The notes under the pieces are model-generated. The model was not told where the DNA came from. It did no database searches and was given only the letters and a program-made list of their open reading frames with translations. A program made the translations under genes and the position numbers. Shown piece after piece: positions 36,777 to 49,580 of a stretch of DNA of 64,000 nt. This DNA comes from Thamnaconus septentrionalis (lineage: Eukaryota > Chordata > Actinopteri > Tetraodontiformes > Monacanthidae): positions 10,720,405 to 10,784,404 of the forward strand of contig CM020512.1 in assembly GCA_009823395.1 (NCBI GenBank), written 5' to 3'. The first letter of the stretch is position 1, and each line of letters opens with the position of its first letter.

Positions 36777-37499
36777 TGATCCCTGTTGACTTCCAGCAGG
36801 GTGACGTGGAAATAACACCTGATGCATGAGCGCATTTACCAGTCACTCATTTTTTTTTGAATGTGTTTTTTGCGGGTGATGCGTCGGGCCTGCGCAGTTA
36901 AAAAAAAAGACGCCGGATTCTGTTGCGTAACCCAAATTACATAACGCGTCAAATTTTTTCGTCATTTGGTCATTCCACCTTTACATTATCCAAAGCGATG
37001 CTTGATCTCGCTCCAAACACCCCAGCAGTCTGACTCCTGTCACTGTCAATGTGATGATGTCTCATAAACTGACAGTGTGTTTGTCTGTCTGTCTGGCTGC
37101 GCTCCAACAGACACTATCGGGGCCCAGATAGCAGCTTCCGTTTCATTCACATCATACAGATTCCAACTTCCACCTGAACCGCGGGCCTCGGGTTGTGAAG
37201 ACCCATTTCACTTGTTGCACATATTCAAGCTTCTTGCACATTTGCTTGACAAAGGTCTAGGGACCGAAATCGTCGCATTAAAAATTCTGCAAGTTGGCCA
37301 CGTGACCATGGGAATTCTTTTGGTCAGTTTGGACTTAATTGTCACCCTCCGACGCACCGGCCGTGGACATAGATGTCCGATTTTTTTTTACCTTCTTGTC
37401 GCACATAAAAAAGTAGAAGAAAGCAGAACATCTGGCTTGTGAATTTTGTGTGAAATAACGTAAAAAGTGTGTGAAAAGTAATTATATGTATCTTATCTA

Positions 37500-37700
37500 T
37501 TTTGTTATGTATATGTCAAGTCAAAGTTTCTTGATAGAGCACTTTTAACACAACCTCTGAAGAACAAACAGTCAAACAGCTAATTACAATAAAAAAGGCA
37601 TAGTCATACACAATATAACAATAAATACAACAATGGAACAACAAAGTGGTAAAGCAAGGAATAGCAAAAGCTCAATTTAAGAACAAAATTAGAAAAAGGA
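37500..37700. mobile_element. Possible degenerate retroposon fragment
   Basis: AAGTTTCTTGATAGAGCAC followed by an A-rich tract resembles teleost repeats built around a 'TATAGCACTTT' box. It is weakly supported and strongly diverged. Confidence 0.22.
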
Positions 37701-38519
37701 CAAAATAAAAAATATATATTTATATATTAAGTAATTATTATTTGTTTAATTTTATTATTTATGTATTTATTCTTTTTGCTGATTTCACCGGCGGGCCTGA
37801 AATTTTTATCTGACCCAGAAGATTCCTGCAGGGTATCTGATGAGGGACAATTTCACTCAAATTCTATTTTTCAAATTGTTGATACTGTGTAAAAAACAAA
37901 CAAAAAAAAGACCAGCGATCCCATGATTGTGAACTCTGTTTGAAACCCTTCGGAAACCCTGAGACTGTAAACTGCGGCAGCGACCTCTGTGTGCATTCCT
38001 GCTGTTTTTACAGCCTCGGGCGGCCGCTGATACCGTCCACACAGGTGGTTGGAAAACACGTAAAAATCTCCTTTCACAACTCCGGCCTTATCTCCACAGT
38101 TTGAGTCGGTGGCTCTATTTTTTATTTTTTTTCCGCAGCGTCAGTCATTTAACCTTTGACCTCTGATATGAGGATGTGTATTTGAGCCGACTCGTCTCTT
38201 TCTATCACTTCAAACGCGCTGAAGCGATTCCATCGACGCGTCGCTGCAGCGTCGCCGATACGGCCGACTGTGATCGCGCAGCAGTGCAATAAATCAGCGC
38301 TGGGTCACGCGAGTGTTTACACGCACATTTCTGAGGCACTTTACACGCACATTTTTTTTTTTTTCTTCCTCTTGTTCAGCAAAATGACAGATTGTGGCGC
38401 CACACTTAAACGGCAAAATTAAAAGAAAACGTCTGCGTGATGGTTTGAGGTGGGGTTTTTTGGGTTTGTTTTTTTTTTAAACTGAAAAATATTTGCAAAA
38501 GCAAAAACACTCTGACGCA

Positions 38520-38558
38520 TTGAAACATTCATCTGAGATTAGAGATTGAAACTAAGAG
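38520..38558 (+). repeat. 39-bp dispersed direct repeat, copy 2
   Basis: Second copy of the sequence at 34392-34430, 38 of 39 bases identical. Four kb of unrelated sequence separates the copies. Confidence 0.75.
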
Positions 38559-40843
38559 CAGCGTTCACAGCGAAACACAAAACACGGCGCACGCTTTAAG
38601 ATTTTTTTTTTTTTTTTTTTTCCAGGAGAAAACTCTCAAAAGTTGCGGCTGAAACTCGAAACTTGAAACTGTTTTCACACAGAACGTGCAGGAAAAGTTT
38701 GACTTCTTACAAACCTGCTGCTAATTCTTGTGTGATTTTTTTTTTTTTTTTTTTGCCACAACTGAGGCCTCGCCGGCTAAGAGCTAAGTTGTAGTTTTGC
38801 AAAGCGAAAAAGTGAGTTCTGCACGCAGCCGACTCCCGAACGCGCCCTGCAGCTCTTCTGAATACCAGCTGTCGACTTGCGCAGATGTGCAACAGTGAAA
38901 ACATCACACACACACACACACGCACACCCAGGGTGGATCTCTGGTATCCAGGTGGATTTTCTTGGACATGTTCATTCCATCCAACATTGTTCCAGATAAG
39001 TAGAACCACATGCGGCTCTGTACGGTCCAATCAGAGGGCGAGGTGGGCGGTTCCAAACAGCAGGTGGGCACCTCGACGCAGTTTCCAAGTTGAGGCGGGG
39101 TTCTGGATTTTTCTCAGTCAGAAACTTTCCATGGTGAGTGAGTGTTATATCATGTTGAAATGAGAGAGGTTTGTATTTTGAGGACACACAAACTGACTTG
39201 TGCGTGTTTGTGTGTGTGTGTGTGTGTTTTTTTTTCTCCCAATCTTTTTTAAAATATTTGCATAATTACACTTTGGACTTTCGGTCACAAGGTTGTATTG
39301 TGTACAAAAAAATCAACTACAAAACAAACATCGGCCTCTCTGTGTCGAGTGACTGAAACAAACAGCACAGACTAAGTTCGTCGTGCATGAAGGCGGCTGA
39401 ACTTCAGCTTTTTCTCCTTTTCTTTTTCTCTCCCCATGTTTTAGATAAGCGTTTCCAGTCAGGGGCTTTTAATCTTATCTCTGAGCTTTGGCCAGATTCC
39501 TGTCCTGCAGTTTGCTCTCAAGAGGAGGATTAACCTCACCGTGTTGGCTGAACTCAAACTGCGCCCCGCGGCGTGACCTCGTGTTTTCGCGGCCTTCCCT
39601 CCTTCGCCTCATCCGCCTGATGAGGGCGACGACGTCGAGACGCGATTGTCAAACTTCAAATTTCATATTTGTCCTCTGAGGGACTGAGTGACTAACACAA
39701 ATCACTTGGTCACTGTCCACACGTTTATTACACGTTTATTACACGTTTATTACGCACCCCATTAGCTTTTGCGAGGCAGCCGTCGACATACTTTCAATTT
39801 TACAGTATGAACTTGACGATACAAACATCACAGTACAACGTACGTCACATTACAACACACCTTTCGTACATCAATTCACGCCAGTACAAATAAACAACAC
39901 AAACAATACACAGATTCTCCTCCATTTCTTTCTGTCCATAATCTGTCCATCCAAAATGTCACCGCCACAAGACTCTGAATGGATCCATGAGCTTTTAATA
40001 CAATATTTTTTTTGTTAAGAAGTACAGTAGTCTTTTAATTTAATTTAAAATTAGTCATGTTCTTCTGTTGAGTGACATAATTTCACATCTTTCCTTTTAA
40101 ATGGATGTAGTTGCATTGCCTCTTGCAATGTTGTTGAGCTACAGCCAAAGATGATTTTCAATAAAGTTTGTCTGGTTCCAATTCTGTAGGAACCTTCTGG
40201 CCAGGTGACCTTTAACGTGAGCAGGGTTTGATTGAACTGTGACAGCTATTTAGTGTCTCTGACTGGTTAAAAAAAAAAACAGAGAGAATGTGGTCACAAA
40301 GAGCCTAAAGTCATAAAAAGTGACTTATCTGTTCATCTTAAGTGGACAGTCTGTAAGTGGAGGCGCGACCTCAGGTGCACCTACCATCTTGTTCCACACA
40401 TTTATGAGCCCCCTCGTTTTTTTCTTTCTTTCCCCCGCCATCCCTGGAGAGGCCGGGCTTGACTCCGCCCCACATTCCAATAAACTCGCTCTGCTTCTGA
40501 AAGGCAACAACGAGGGGAACAGATGTGATGGAGCGCTTGGAGCTCCCGCCCGGAGACGCCGCCCATCCATTGTGTGCGCCACATCCTACCCAGTGTAGCA
40601 CCGTGACGGACGCTTCCCAGCGCTTTCAACGCTCTCGTCCTGGCGTTTTCCACCCGGGCGGACAGGTTTGACAGCCGCGAGGCTCAGGTGCAGGTGGTGG
40701 GTGGAGGTGGGTGGAGGGTGACACCTGGAGATCAGAGTGGGACGAAGGAGGAGGAGGGGGGAGGGAGTGGAAGGGTTTCTCTTTGCGTCAAAGGTTGAGA
40801 CAAAGAGGTGGAAATGTGTTTTAAAAAAAAAAAAATTGTGACC

Positions 40844-40912
40844 AATGGAGGTGGAGGTGGAGGTGATGGTGGAGCCGAGGGGTGGTGGTGGTGGTGGTGG
40901 TGGTGGTGGAGG
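40844..40912. repeat. (GGT/GGA)n tract
   Basis: Imperfect GGAGGT units then a pure GGT run. It is purine-rich and could form a G-quadruplex on the plus strand. Confidence 0.8.
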
Positions 40913-41092
40913 GGAAGTGGGGCCAGCGTGCCGACCTGCCACTTCCTCCTGCGGCGCCCAGATAACGGCGTGACGCCGTCCAGCAGAGGAAAAGGCAAAA
41001 GGTTTATTTTCTCGGCCGGCCATTGTTATGGAAAACCAGTCACAACACCTTTTTCAATGTTTCTCCCAGCAATCTGGCAGATAAGAGCACTG

Positions 41093-41124
<32 letters not shown>

Positions 41125-41687
41125 GAGACACGCAAACCGGAGCGCGCACAGACGTGTTGAAACTCTCACAGCGACACTGCATGACCTTCAGTGGTCCCCG
41201 TCTCGCTCCCTGACGTAATCAACCACTACCTACCTGTAGGGGGCGTCGTGCATTATTGCACAACAGGGGCGGGGGTGCCGGGCCGAGGTGGTGTCCACTG
41301 CGGCCGGAGGGGCGGGGGGAGGAGTAGTGCCGGCAGGTCTAGAAACACTCGTCTTCGATCCTCACCTGACACAACCCTCCACCTGAGCGGCCAACGGCTG
41401 CACTCTACTGCCCCCTTCTGCCGCCTCGGCAATCAATCAATGATTTGAAAAGGGGGAAAAAAAGAAAAGATAGGTGGGTGAAGGAAAAAGCCTCCGCGGC
41501 GGCTCCACTTTGGCAGCTTCCTGAGGATGTTGAGTCTGAGGGGGCTCAAGGTTTTTTCCGCAACGGCTTTTCCGACGTTTCTTGAGGTGAAATCGTCGGT
41601 TTTTCGCGCATATCAGCCAGCGAGCCACCTGCTGATTGAGGCCGTCCTCAGCCGACCTGCCGTCATGGGAGAGTGGCGCAGGCATCA

Positions 41688-41690
<3 letters not shown>

Positions 41691-41768
<78 letters not shown>
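41691..41768. repeat. (TC)39 microsatellite
   Basis: The longest uninterrupted dinucleotide tract in the window: 39 TC units, homopurine on one strand. Confidence 0.92.
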
Positions 41769-41770
<2 letters not shown>

Positions 41771-43696
41771 CGTCTCTGAGTAAACAGTGGGTGATTGATT
41801 GAGCTGCCAACAGTTTGCAGAGCGTCGGTGGAGCAAATCGGACGATCGATCGGATCCCAGGGTGACGAGCTGGTTTCTGGTCAGTGCTCCACTGCTTCGG
41901 TTTCCAGTCAGAGGGTGGATGACGTCACCGAGTCCACCTGTCCCCCCGATTGGATCAGATCTGAGCGTGCGAGTCGCCATGCCGCCGCGGTGTGATCAGC
42001 AGCCCCCCCCTCCCCGCCATTGGATGTCACACCTGCGCGGCACAACCGGGCCAGAAATACAGAAAAAGTAAAAGTCAAATTGGACGAGTCAAGATAGTCA
42101 AGCTGTTCCTGAGATGTTTGGTTTATTTTAACGTAAATGTGACGATAAAATGGGATCTGAAATAAAGTGGCACAAAATACAATGGAAGACAGCGGATCTT
42201 ATTCATGGCTGCAAGAGGCGTCTTGTTTTTTGAGATTAAAAAGTGAATTAAAAAGTGAGCTGGGCTTCCACGAGGGCCCCTGAAAGAATGTGGCTACGTG
42301 CAGGTCTGACCAGTTTGGATTATCAGTAACTCTGGTTTGATCTCCGTCGTGTTTCCACCTGAACCTCAGGCCTCAGGTCCACGGGTGACTGGATAGATTT
42401 TTTAAAAACAGGCGGCACCAAGGTCAGTGACTCAGCCTATTTTTTTTTTTTTTAGTTTTTTTAGTTTTTGGTGGTTACGTCACCTCTCTAAACGCTGTCC
42501 TTGTGCAGACGCACTGTTATCAGTGGCTCGTCTCGTTGTGTTTATGTGCAAAACAGAAGCATTCCAGCGGGGGGCGGGGGGTGAGACGGGTGAGATCTTC
42601 TGCTGCTGTTGGGGGAGGAGAGGTCGGGAGGGGGGACAGAGCCGAAGGGAGGGAGGATAAGAAATGACAGAGGGCACATGGTGACACCAGAGGGAACTGG
42701 ACCAGAGTCATAAAATAAATGAAACGGGGCCGGAATGTTGAGCATCGCGTCACACGGACAGCTCGGTGAGACACAACAATAACACACAACTAGAATCAGA
42801 GGAAGAGAGAAAGTTTGGAGGAGGCAGGAAGCGAGACTGCAGCGCAGGCTCGGCCGCTTCTGCTTTTCGACCGGTGGCGGTCGGGAGGCCGAGGGGGAGC
42901 CACACCCAGGGTCAGCAGAGAGAGAGAGAGAGAGAGAGAGAGACTGACAGCACATGTGACACACCCAAAAGTCACACATCATCCACTCCAACACAGGAAG
43001 ACAAACTGCAACCGCACACACGTACACAGGCACACTGGAGGACCAACACACGTCCGTGTTTTGCGGGCCAGTGTGTGTGTGTGTGTTTGTGTTTTGAGGT
43101 TTTGCTAATGTCTACTGAGTGGTTAAAAATAAACACAACTTGGATAGAGTTTTAGTGGAGTGTAGTAGTGTCAGTGTAGTAAGATTAAAAAAAAAAAAAA
43201 AAAAGTTTTCTTCCTTCATGGATCATTTCGTCCAGAAAATGAGTAAAAAAAAACACTAACGATAAAAATAAATAAATAAATAAAAATATTCCACATTTGC
43301 TTTCACAGTCGAGCAGCGCGGGGCCACCCGGAGTTTCGGGTCACCAAAGGTCAACAAAAGGGACCAGGGCTGCCCGGCTGGCACGTGACCTCCCAGGCAG
43401 ACGGAGGAATCCCTCCGAGCCGGCCAATCAGCCGGCGGCGAGCCGGACATGTGCAGAACTGATCAACGCCGAGCGTCTTTGTTTTCTCTCCTTCCTCTCC
43501 GGCTCTGCTGACGTCACAGACGCTTGTGTGTGTGTGTGTGTGTGTGTGTTTGCATGCATGTGTGTGTACGTGCAGCAGCAGCAGCTCATTGTGTAGGTGC
43601 TGGAATGGAAGGCCGCCGCCCACTTTCCTCCATCGGCCATTTGGAAAGATTTAGTGGCCGCCCGGGTGGCGTGGCGTGGAAAACGGTCGGCCGGAC

Positions 43697-43842
43697 GAGT
43701 GGAAAACTGACGGGGGGGAGGGGTTAATGATGGGGTGAGGAGGGCTGGGGGGGGGGGGGGTTGATACGTGGGCTTCCCTCGGCCCCCGGGAACTCCCCTC
43801 TCTGCAGAGGGATTCCCCTGGATGTTGGGGGGGGGGGGGTTT
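43697..43842. repeat. G-rich stretch with two poly(G) runs
   Basis: Runs of about 12 and 13 G (near 43749 and 43829) with many shorter G runs. It is a G-quadruplex candidate and a likely assembly weak spot. Confidence 0.75.
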
Positions 43843-44195
43843 GCAGCCCGGAGGTAAATCACGGCAGGAGTGAGTCAGAATCAACACCCCCAATCTACCC
43901 CCACCCTCAACCCGAAATAGACGCCGCATGCAGAAGCAATTATCCGATCGGATGGATATAGCCGCCGCGCTCGGAGGAGCGGGAACAGGAGTGGAAAAGT
44001 TGAGTGCGGCGAGAGAGGCGGGGGAAAAAAAAAAAAAAAAGCCCCATTTGCTGTGACGGTGCTGGAAAGTTAAAGTCAAAACTGCACCAAACTGAATGAG
44101 TTCAAATGTTGTATGTGCAACAGTTAGAATAAGGCGATTTTCCCGGGAGAATAAAACATTTCCCAACTTTTACGCATTTGACTGGATTGACAAGA

Positions 44196-44481
44196 AAAAC
44201 ATCTTAAATACCCTCAGGTTCTTATCTGTTTGTTCACTGTTCTTGTGAACTGTTTGATTCATTTAATTTTAGTTGTATCAAGATGCTCTTACAAAGTAGC
44301 ATTCAAGACATCCAACCGCTACATGCTTCAAGAGGAAGTTTGCTGTTTTCCTAGGAGTGCAGGGTACCAGGACTTAAACCAAAACAATATAAGGACTGTA
44401 ATCTGTATCACCTTTAATTCTGATGTACTGTGCAATTTGCTTGCCCGTTCCGAATAAAGATATAATTAAAAAAAAAAAAAG
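44196..44481 (+). other. Possible retroposed transcript 3' end
   Basis: AT-rich non-coding sequence ends with AATAAA (44453-44458), then 10-12 bp later a run of A (44468-44480). That arrangement looks like a reverse-transcribed poly(A) tail. No flanking duplication or parent gene was recognised. Confidence 0.25.
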
Positions 44482-44904
44482 AACGAGGGGAGGCCTGATT
44501 ATACGCAGGAAGTAGCGCTAACGCACCTCGAAAGCAGGTTGTGCCGCCTGTTGTTTGATCATTACTCATGCAGAAGTTTCCCCCGAGGAAACGCCGACCA
44601 GTTGTGCTTGTTTTTAGATTTTCCTATGAAAATAAAAAGAAATGTGTGTGCAAGCACGATGGACGAAAGGAAGACGGGATCAACATGTTGTTTTGTTTTT
44701 TTCACTTCAAAATTGAGGGTAAAGTTCGTTGTAACCTGGAGGTGAAATACTGCCACAAGTACCGTCTTTTCATTTTCAATCTCAAGATCAAAGGATTTTT
44801 TTTTTTTGTACACCTTGTTGGGGACAAAAAAAAAAAAAAAAACGCTTGGATTAAAAACAAGTTATTGGCTGCAGATGAGAAGCTGCTGCTGCTGTGGAGG
44901 ACAG

Positions 44905-44908
<4 letters not shown>

Positions 44909-44948
<40 letters not shown>
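44909..44948. repeat. (CT)n microsatellite
   Basis: Twenty CT units within an AT-rich part of the krt8-krt18 spacer. Confidence 0.88.
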
Positions 44949-44952
<4 letters not shown>

Positions 44953-45421
44953 TGTCCTCCGTCAATGGCCGATTCTTCCAGGAGTCCAAAACTCAACTTG
45001 GCCGCCGTCCAACATTCTCTCAGACAACCAGACAAGCGAGCGCTCATTCTTCCTCTGGCCACTCCTTTTCTTCTCATTCTTTTTCATCCTTGACTGCTTG
45101 GTCAGCGCTTTTTTTTATTTATTTTTTTTTTTATTGCCGTGTCCCCCCCGTCGCCACTCAAACGAGGCCATTGTTGTTAGAGAACCCCCAGCAGCAGCAG
45201 CAGCAGCAGCAGTTAGCCAGGCGCTAACAGGGTTTAGCGGGAAAGCGTAGCCGCTGCGGCATTCTGGCAGCAGCCCGTGAAATGTGGTGAGTCGAATGCG
45301 GAGGGTGAGGGGGGGGTTGAGGGGTCGATGGGGAGGGGGTGGTCCTCCGGGGCCCGGGAACCCCGCCGAGTCCCGCCACGCCAGCGGTTTTCCAGTAAGC
45401 CTCTGCGAAAAGCTGTTTGCG

Positions 45422-45435
45422 GTTGCCATGGCGAC
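45422..45435. promoter_or_regulatory. RFX-type X-box palindrome
   Basis: GTTGCCATGGCGAC is a near-perfect palindromic X-box, set in GC-rich sequence of the spacer 8.5 kb upstream of krt18. Confidence 0.4.
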
Positions 45436-47686
45436 CACGTGGCAAAGTTTTTGCGCTTTTGTGCTTTTTTTTTCCTTCTCGGGCGGCGGCAGCAGCAGCA
45501 GCAGAGGCAGCAGCAGGGAGGTCGTTAGCGAGCAGGAATCCAGGCTGGCCAGCGGAGAGGCGGAGACACGGCGGCTGAGAATGTGCGAGTTGGTGGCAGG
45601 GAGTGAAAAGCCGCTTGATTGAGAGCTGATTCGCTTTTGTGGCTGAATGAAGGGAGAAGTTTGTCTGGCCGCCGGCCTCTCCACCGCTCGGGAAACACGA
45701 TGTTCCGAGGAAAAGCTGCTCAGTACTCACGAACTGTGGCAAACAGGCAAACAGGTTTATTTTTTGGGGTTTTTTTTTGTTTTGTTTTGTTCTTTTCGGC
45801 TGCACCTTGTATTGATCAGACTTCCTGTGCTAGATAGTTTCCCCACTGCTCAGCAACATTCCCATGTTTCAACCGCTTCATCCTCCCTCAACTGTCGCCC
45901 ACTCGCTAAAATAAATGTCTTCAGCCCTGAGCTCCGACACACTGCACACAAAAACCCGCTCGCTTTTTGAGATTCTTGCCAACTATAAAATATTTTTTCT
46001 GAGGTTTTGAGTATTTTTTTAAAATGTTTTTGCTGATGCAGATGCGCAGCGGCAGAAGCAGCTTTAGAAGATGTGTCGCCATCACGGATACAAACGCAAA
46101 TAAGAATTTTTCCCTTAAAAACAGAACTGCAACACAACATCAGTGGTCACATGATGGCCAAGCAACAGAGACCACTGATCAGCGAGACTCTGAAGTCAAA
46201 ACACAGGAAAAGTGGACTTCTCTCTACAGCTCTGCCGCATTTCATTCCTCCGGCCAGAGGGGGGCGACATTCAAATTAGCTCCTCTCTGAGCTGAATTCC
46301 AGCCCTCAATACAATCACACCTGATGACGATTTCACTTGATTTTTTTTATTTTATTTTTTTTGAGATTTGACTGAATATGTTGTTGTTTTGTTGTTGTTG
46401 ATGTTCTTTTTATAATGTTAAATATATTTCACCTTCTAATTTCCGCTTCACTGTCTTTGTTTAGTGAAGAAAATATCCTGTCAAAATTGATCATGTGACC
46501 GCACGGGCCAATCACCTTCCAGTTTCTGTGTTAAATGACACAACAAAGTGGAGACTTGTTGTCATGAACCGAGTGTGTTGTCGTGTTGGAGCAAGAAAAA
46601 TAAATAAGGCTGTGTAAATATCAGGCAGTCAGAAAAGCTCCCATAAAAAACGCTTTAGTAAGTCCAACAGTCAGGTACAACTTGGACTCAACCTGGAGCC
46701 TTTTGTTTATATGAAAAAAAGTTCAAACAAACTCATGACTTTGGAGTCCCTGAAAGAACTGAAAGAAAGAAGAGAACTGGTCTCCTCCCAAACAGACACG
46801 CTGAGGCCATTTTTCCCTCTCTTTCTCCACCTTCTCCGTCGCGCCAAGCTAACGCTACAACTCTCCCGCTGCCGCTCCCCGCCTTTGTCTCGTGGACGGG
46901 TTTGGCACAACCTGTCGGAGCCGCGAGGCGACAAAAAAAGTTTCCTCCGTCCAACTCCACCTCGCCTTTTGTCTCCGGTGAGATCCACTGCGCCGCTCGG
47001 TGAATGTGAGTCAGCGGTCGATCCAGGAGGAGTTGGTCTTAAATTCTGGATCCTTTTCAGTCCCAAATGTGTTTTCACAGCCCGGAAAAGACTGGCAACG
47101 TTTGCACTCGATCTGTTCCAACTTCTGCCCCCTTTTTTTTTCCTCCTCTGGTCCGCTGTAGTTCTAAACACTTTGGTTGTCGGGTTCGCGCGATGTGGTC
47201 TTTTCTGCTGTGTCGCTTGTGAAGAAAACCTGATTGAAAGATTGAAAGCTTTCCACCAGTCGGGCTGCCTTTGATCACTTCAGTATCCAGGATTTGTTTG
47301 ATTTAATGAATTCAATTGAAGGAGCTATTTTTATTTATTTATTTTTTTCACAAAGTTGCTCTCTGCAAAGTTGAACTTCCTCTTTCTGTTGACCTGAAGT
47401 TCACAAATCATCTCAGACACAGAAAAGTCGATCACGGCGGCGAAACATCATCGACTCGCTGCTTCGGTTGCCTCGATGGTGATTGTACTGTATCATTCAG
47501 TGGTTTTGCAGCACTTTTCTCCCTTTTCAACTGCTTATGAATGACTTCATTGTTGAACGTCAGCGACTCATTTGATATTTCTCACTTGCTCTGTTGGGTT
47601 TTTTCCCGATGAAAATCCGCTTCCTGCCATCACCTACTTTATTTTGACTGTCCTGCTCGCTCCTCTAGTTGAGTTTTCCAGTGGTT

Positions 47687-47731
47687 CCAGAGGTCAACGA
47701 CCTCCCCTCCGCCCGGGTCGTTGACCTCTGG
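47687..47731. repeat. Perfect 16-bp inverted repeat with nuclear-receptor half-sites
   Basis: Arms CCAGAGGTCAACGACC (47687-47702) and its exact complement (47716-47731) are separated by 13 nt. Each arm contains an AGGTCA half-site. It could be a protein-binding site or a hairpin. Confidence 0.7.
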
Positions 47732-49152
47732 CCTCCCTCCACTGTAAATGCCCCCGCACCTCCTCCTCCTCCTCCTCCTCCAGTCCAGCCGACTCTGCCT
47801 CCACCCATAATGGGTCCTGTTGGGTTGTGGTCGTCGTTTCATTGTCCAGGTTGATTTTGTTCCCACCTCAAAAATGTTGCTACTTGTCGCTGAAGATTGA
47901 ACAAAGCCTTTTCTACGTGAGTGAGGATAAAAATGTTAAGATAACCCATCCTGTCCGTTTGTATGAGTGCTGTGGTACCATTTGATTAGTGAGCTTGATT
48001 GACATGAACATCATTGCCAACCACGTCCACGACCCATTCCTAGACCTTCATTCCTTGATGAAATGTCTCTCAAACTATCTAGAGTTCCTGCAATTAGCCC
48101 TCTGTTTGTGAAAAGGGCTGATATATCCAATGTCGGTGCCCACCGACAGACTGGATAAACTGAATTCCAAGGACTCGAAGTTCAACAGGTGACTCAACGA
48201 CTCAACATAGCGACTTATCAAATCATCAAGAGCCCCCACCCAGGATGCTCCTAAGGATAACACTACCAGGAAAAGAGTCTCAGCCTCATGCAGGTGGTTT
48301 TTTTTTTTTCCTTGGAAGCGTCACAAGTCTCAACTCGTTCAGTTATCGCTCCCCATCGTGGACACTTCTCGGAGGGGATTCTTTCATCGTGATGCCCGAC
48401 GCCTGTGCATCATTGTCACTGAAGCGCTAAAGAAGATAAACGTCCCATGATATCGCACGCATTCCCTCACACACACACACACACAGAGGCCGCACAGCCA
48501 GACGCCGCTTTTCCCGACTAACCCACTGACTCACGCCAGGGAATCAGGCCTGAGTCGCACCACCTGGTACCACTGTTCTGCATACCTGCAGGCCGCCTGC
48601 GCGCACAACTGTTTTCCACATGTGAGTCTGTGAGTCATGCAGTGCAAAAGTACAAAGTTGCACAGACAGCCATGCGTCTTTCTTTCTTTCTTTCTTTCCA
48701 CACTCAGAAAACGAGCCTTAAATAGCAGCGGTCACGTGCCGAGTGGCACAGGAAGAGGTGGGTGTTCGGGAGGAAGAGGAGGCAATCGGGTCTCCGTGCG
48801 AGTTCCACTGGTCATCTGTGGCCGTTTGTTCTCCGGCTGAATGAGCCGCGGAGTGTTAACGAGCCAGCAGAACCGTCCAGCATCTGGCCCGAGGTCGCGA
48901 CCTTCCGCCCAACCTCACAAATGAGCCTTCACAGCGTCTGCTTTCACGCTCAGGCCGGGATTTGGCACTTTTTCCTTGCGGGTCTGACCCCTGTGGTGGG
49001 AGCCCAGCGAGAATACTTCAACCCAACAAGACTGTCACAGTCTCTGCGAGTAACAACCCCGCTAGACACAGTCGCTGCAGTTCTGCTCGAGACAATGACG
49101 ATTGGAGACACCGTGGGCGAAATGAAGACCCATCAATGAAGGCTGAGTAATT

Positions 49153-49580
49153 CAGGCCCCGTTTACACGAAGCCAGGTTTCATTTTTCTATTGGTTCCTC
49201 TTTCCATTTTGACCAAGTCGGTGTTTACAGAGGCTGAAACTGCATCGTCTGCAATTTTTGAAACCGGATTCCACAGATGGGAAAAGTTTGGAATCGTCGC
49301 CTTGTGATGCTTTGTTTAAAAAAGCGATTGCTAGATTCTTTGGGGGAAATGACCTCCGTGCAAGTGCATATGCATGCTCAAAGTCTTCTTCTCCGGTTTT
49401 ATGGAGTAATCTTACGGCACCACATAAAGCCTGGCCTACGTAGTGGAGTGGTCTCAGTCATTCTTATCCTGAAGCTAGCATTTTAGGTGGGGACTTCAAG
49501 CTTCGAGCTTCTAGGTAAAGGTTCAAGGTTCAGAAAATGGTCTGTTTCAAAAAATACTATCTTAGTGTGCACACGGCCTC
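49153..49580. mobile_element. Candidate non-autonomous DNA transposon
   Basis: The left end reads GGCCCCGTTTACACGA and the right end GTGTGCACACGGCC. These are imperfect inverted complements of the hAT-like style often seen in teleost non-autonomous elements. About 400 bp without coding potential lies between. I could not see a clear 8-bp target duplication, so the ends are approximate. Confidence 0.4.

Larger units (their letters stand above)
26050..41090. other. Central krt8-krt18 spacer, gene-poor
   Basis: Fifteen kb dominated by microsatellites, poly(A)/poly(T) runs and unique AT-rich sequence. It contains the X-box pair, the candidate orphan exon, a palindromic bZIP-type site (GTTACGTAAC at 32063-32072) and both copies of the 39-bp repeat. 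At 39720-39755 ACACGTTTATT is repeated three times. No multi-exon gene could be assembled. Confidence 0.45.

Noticed and set aside
46711..47274. 187-codon open frame on the plus strand
   Set aside because: The longest repeat-free frame in the spacer, but its composition, lack of any recognisable domain and lack of promoter or splice context suggest chance.
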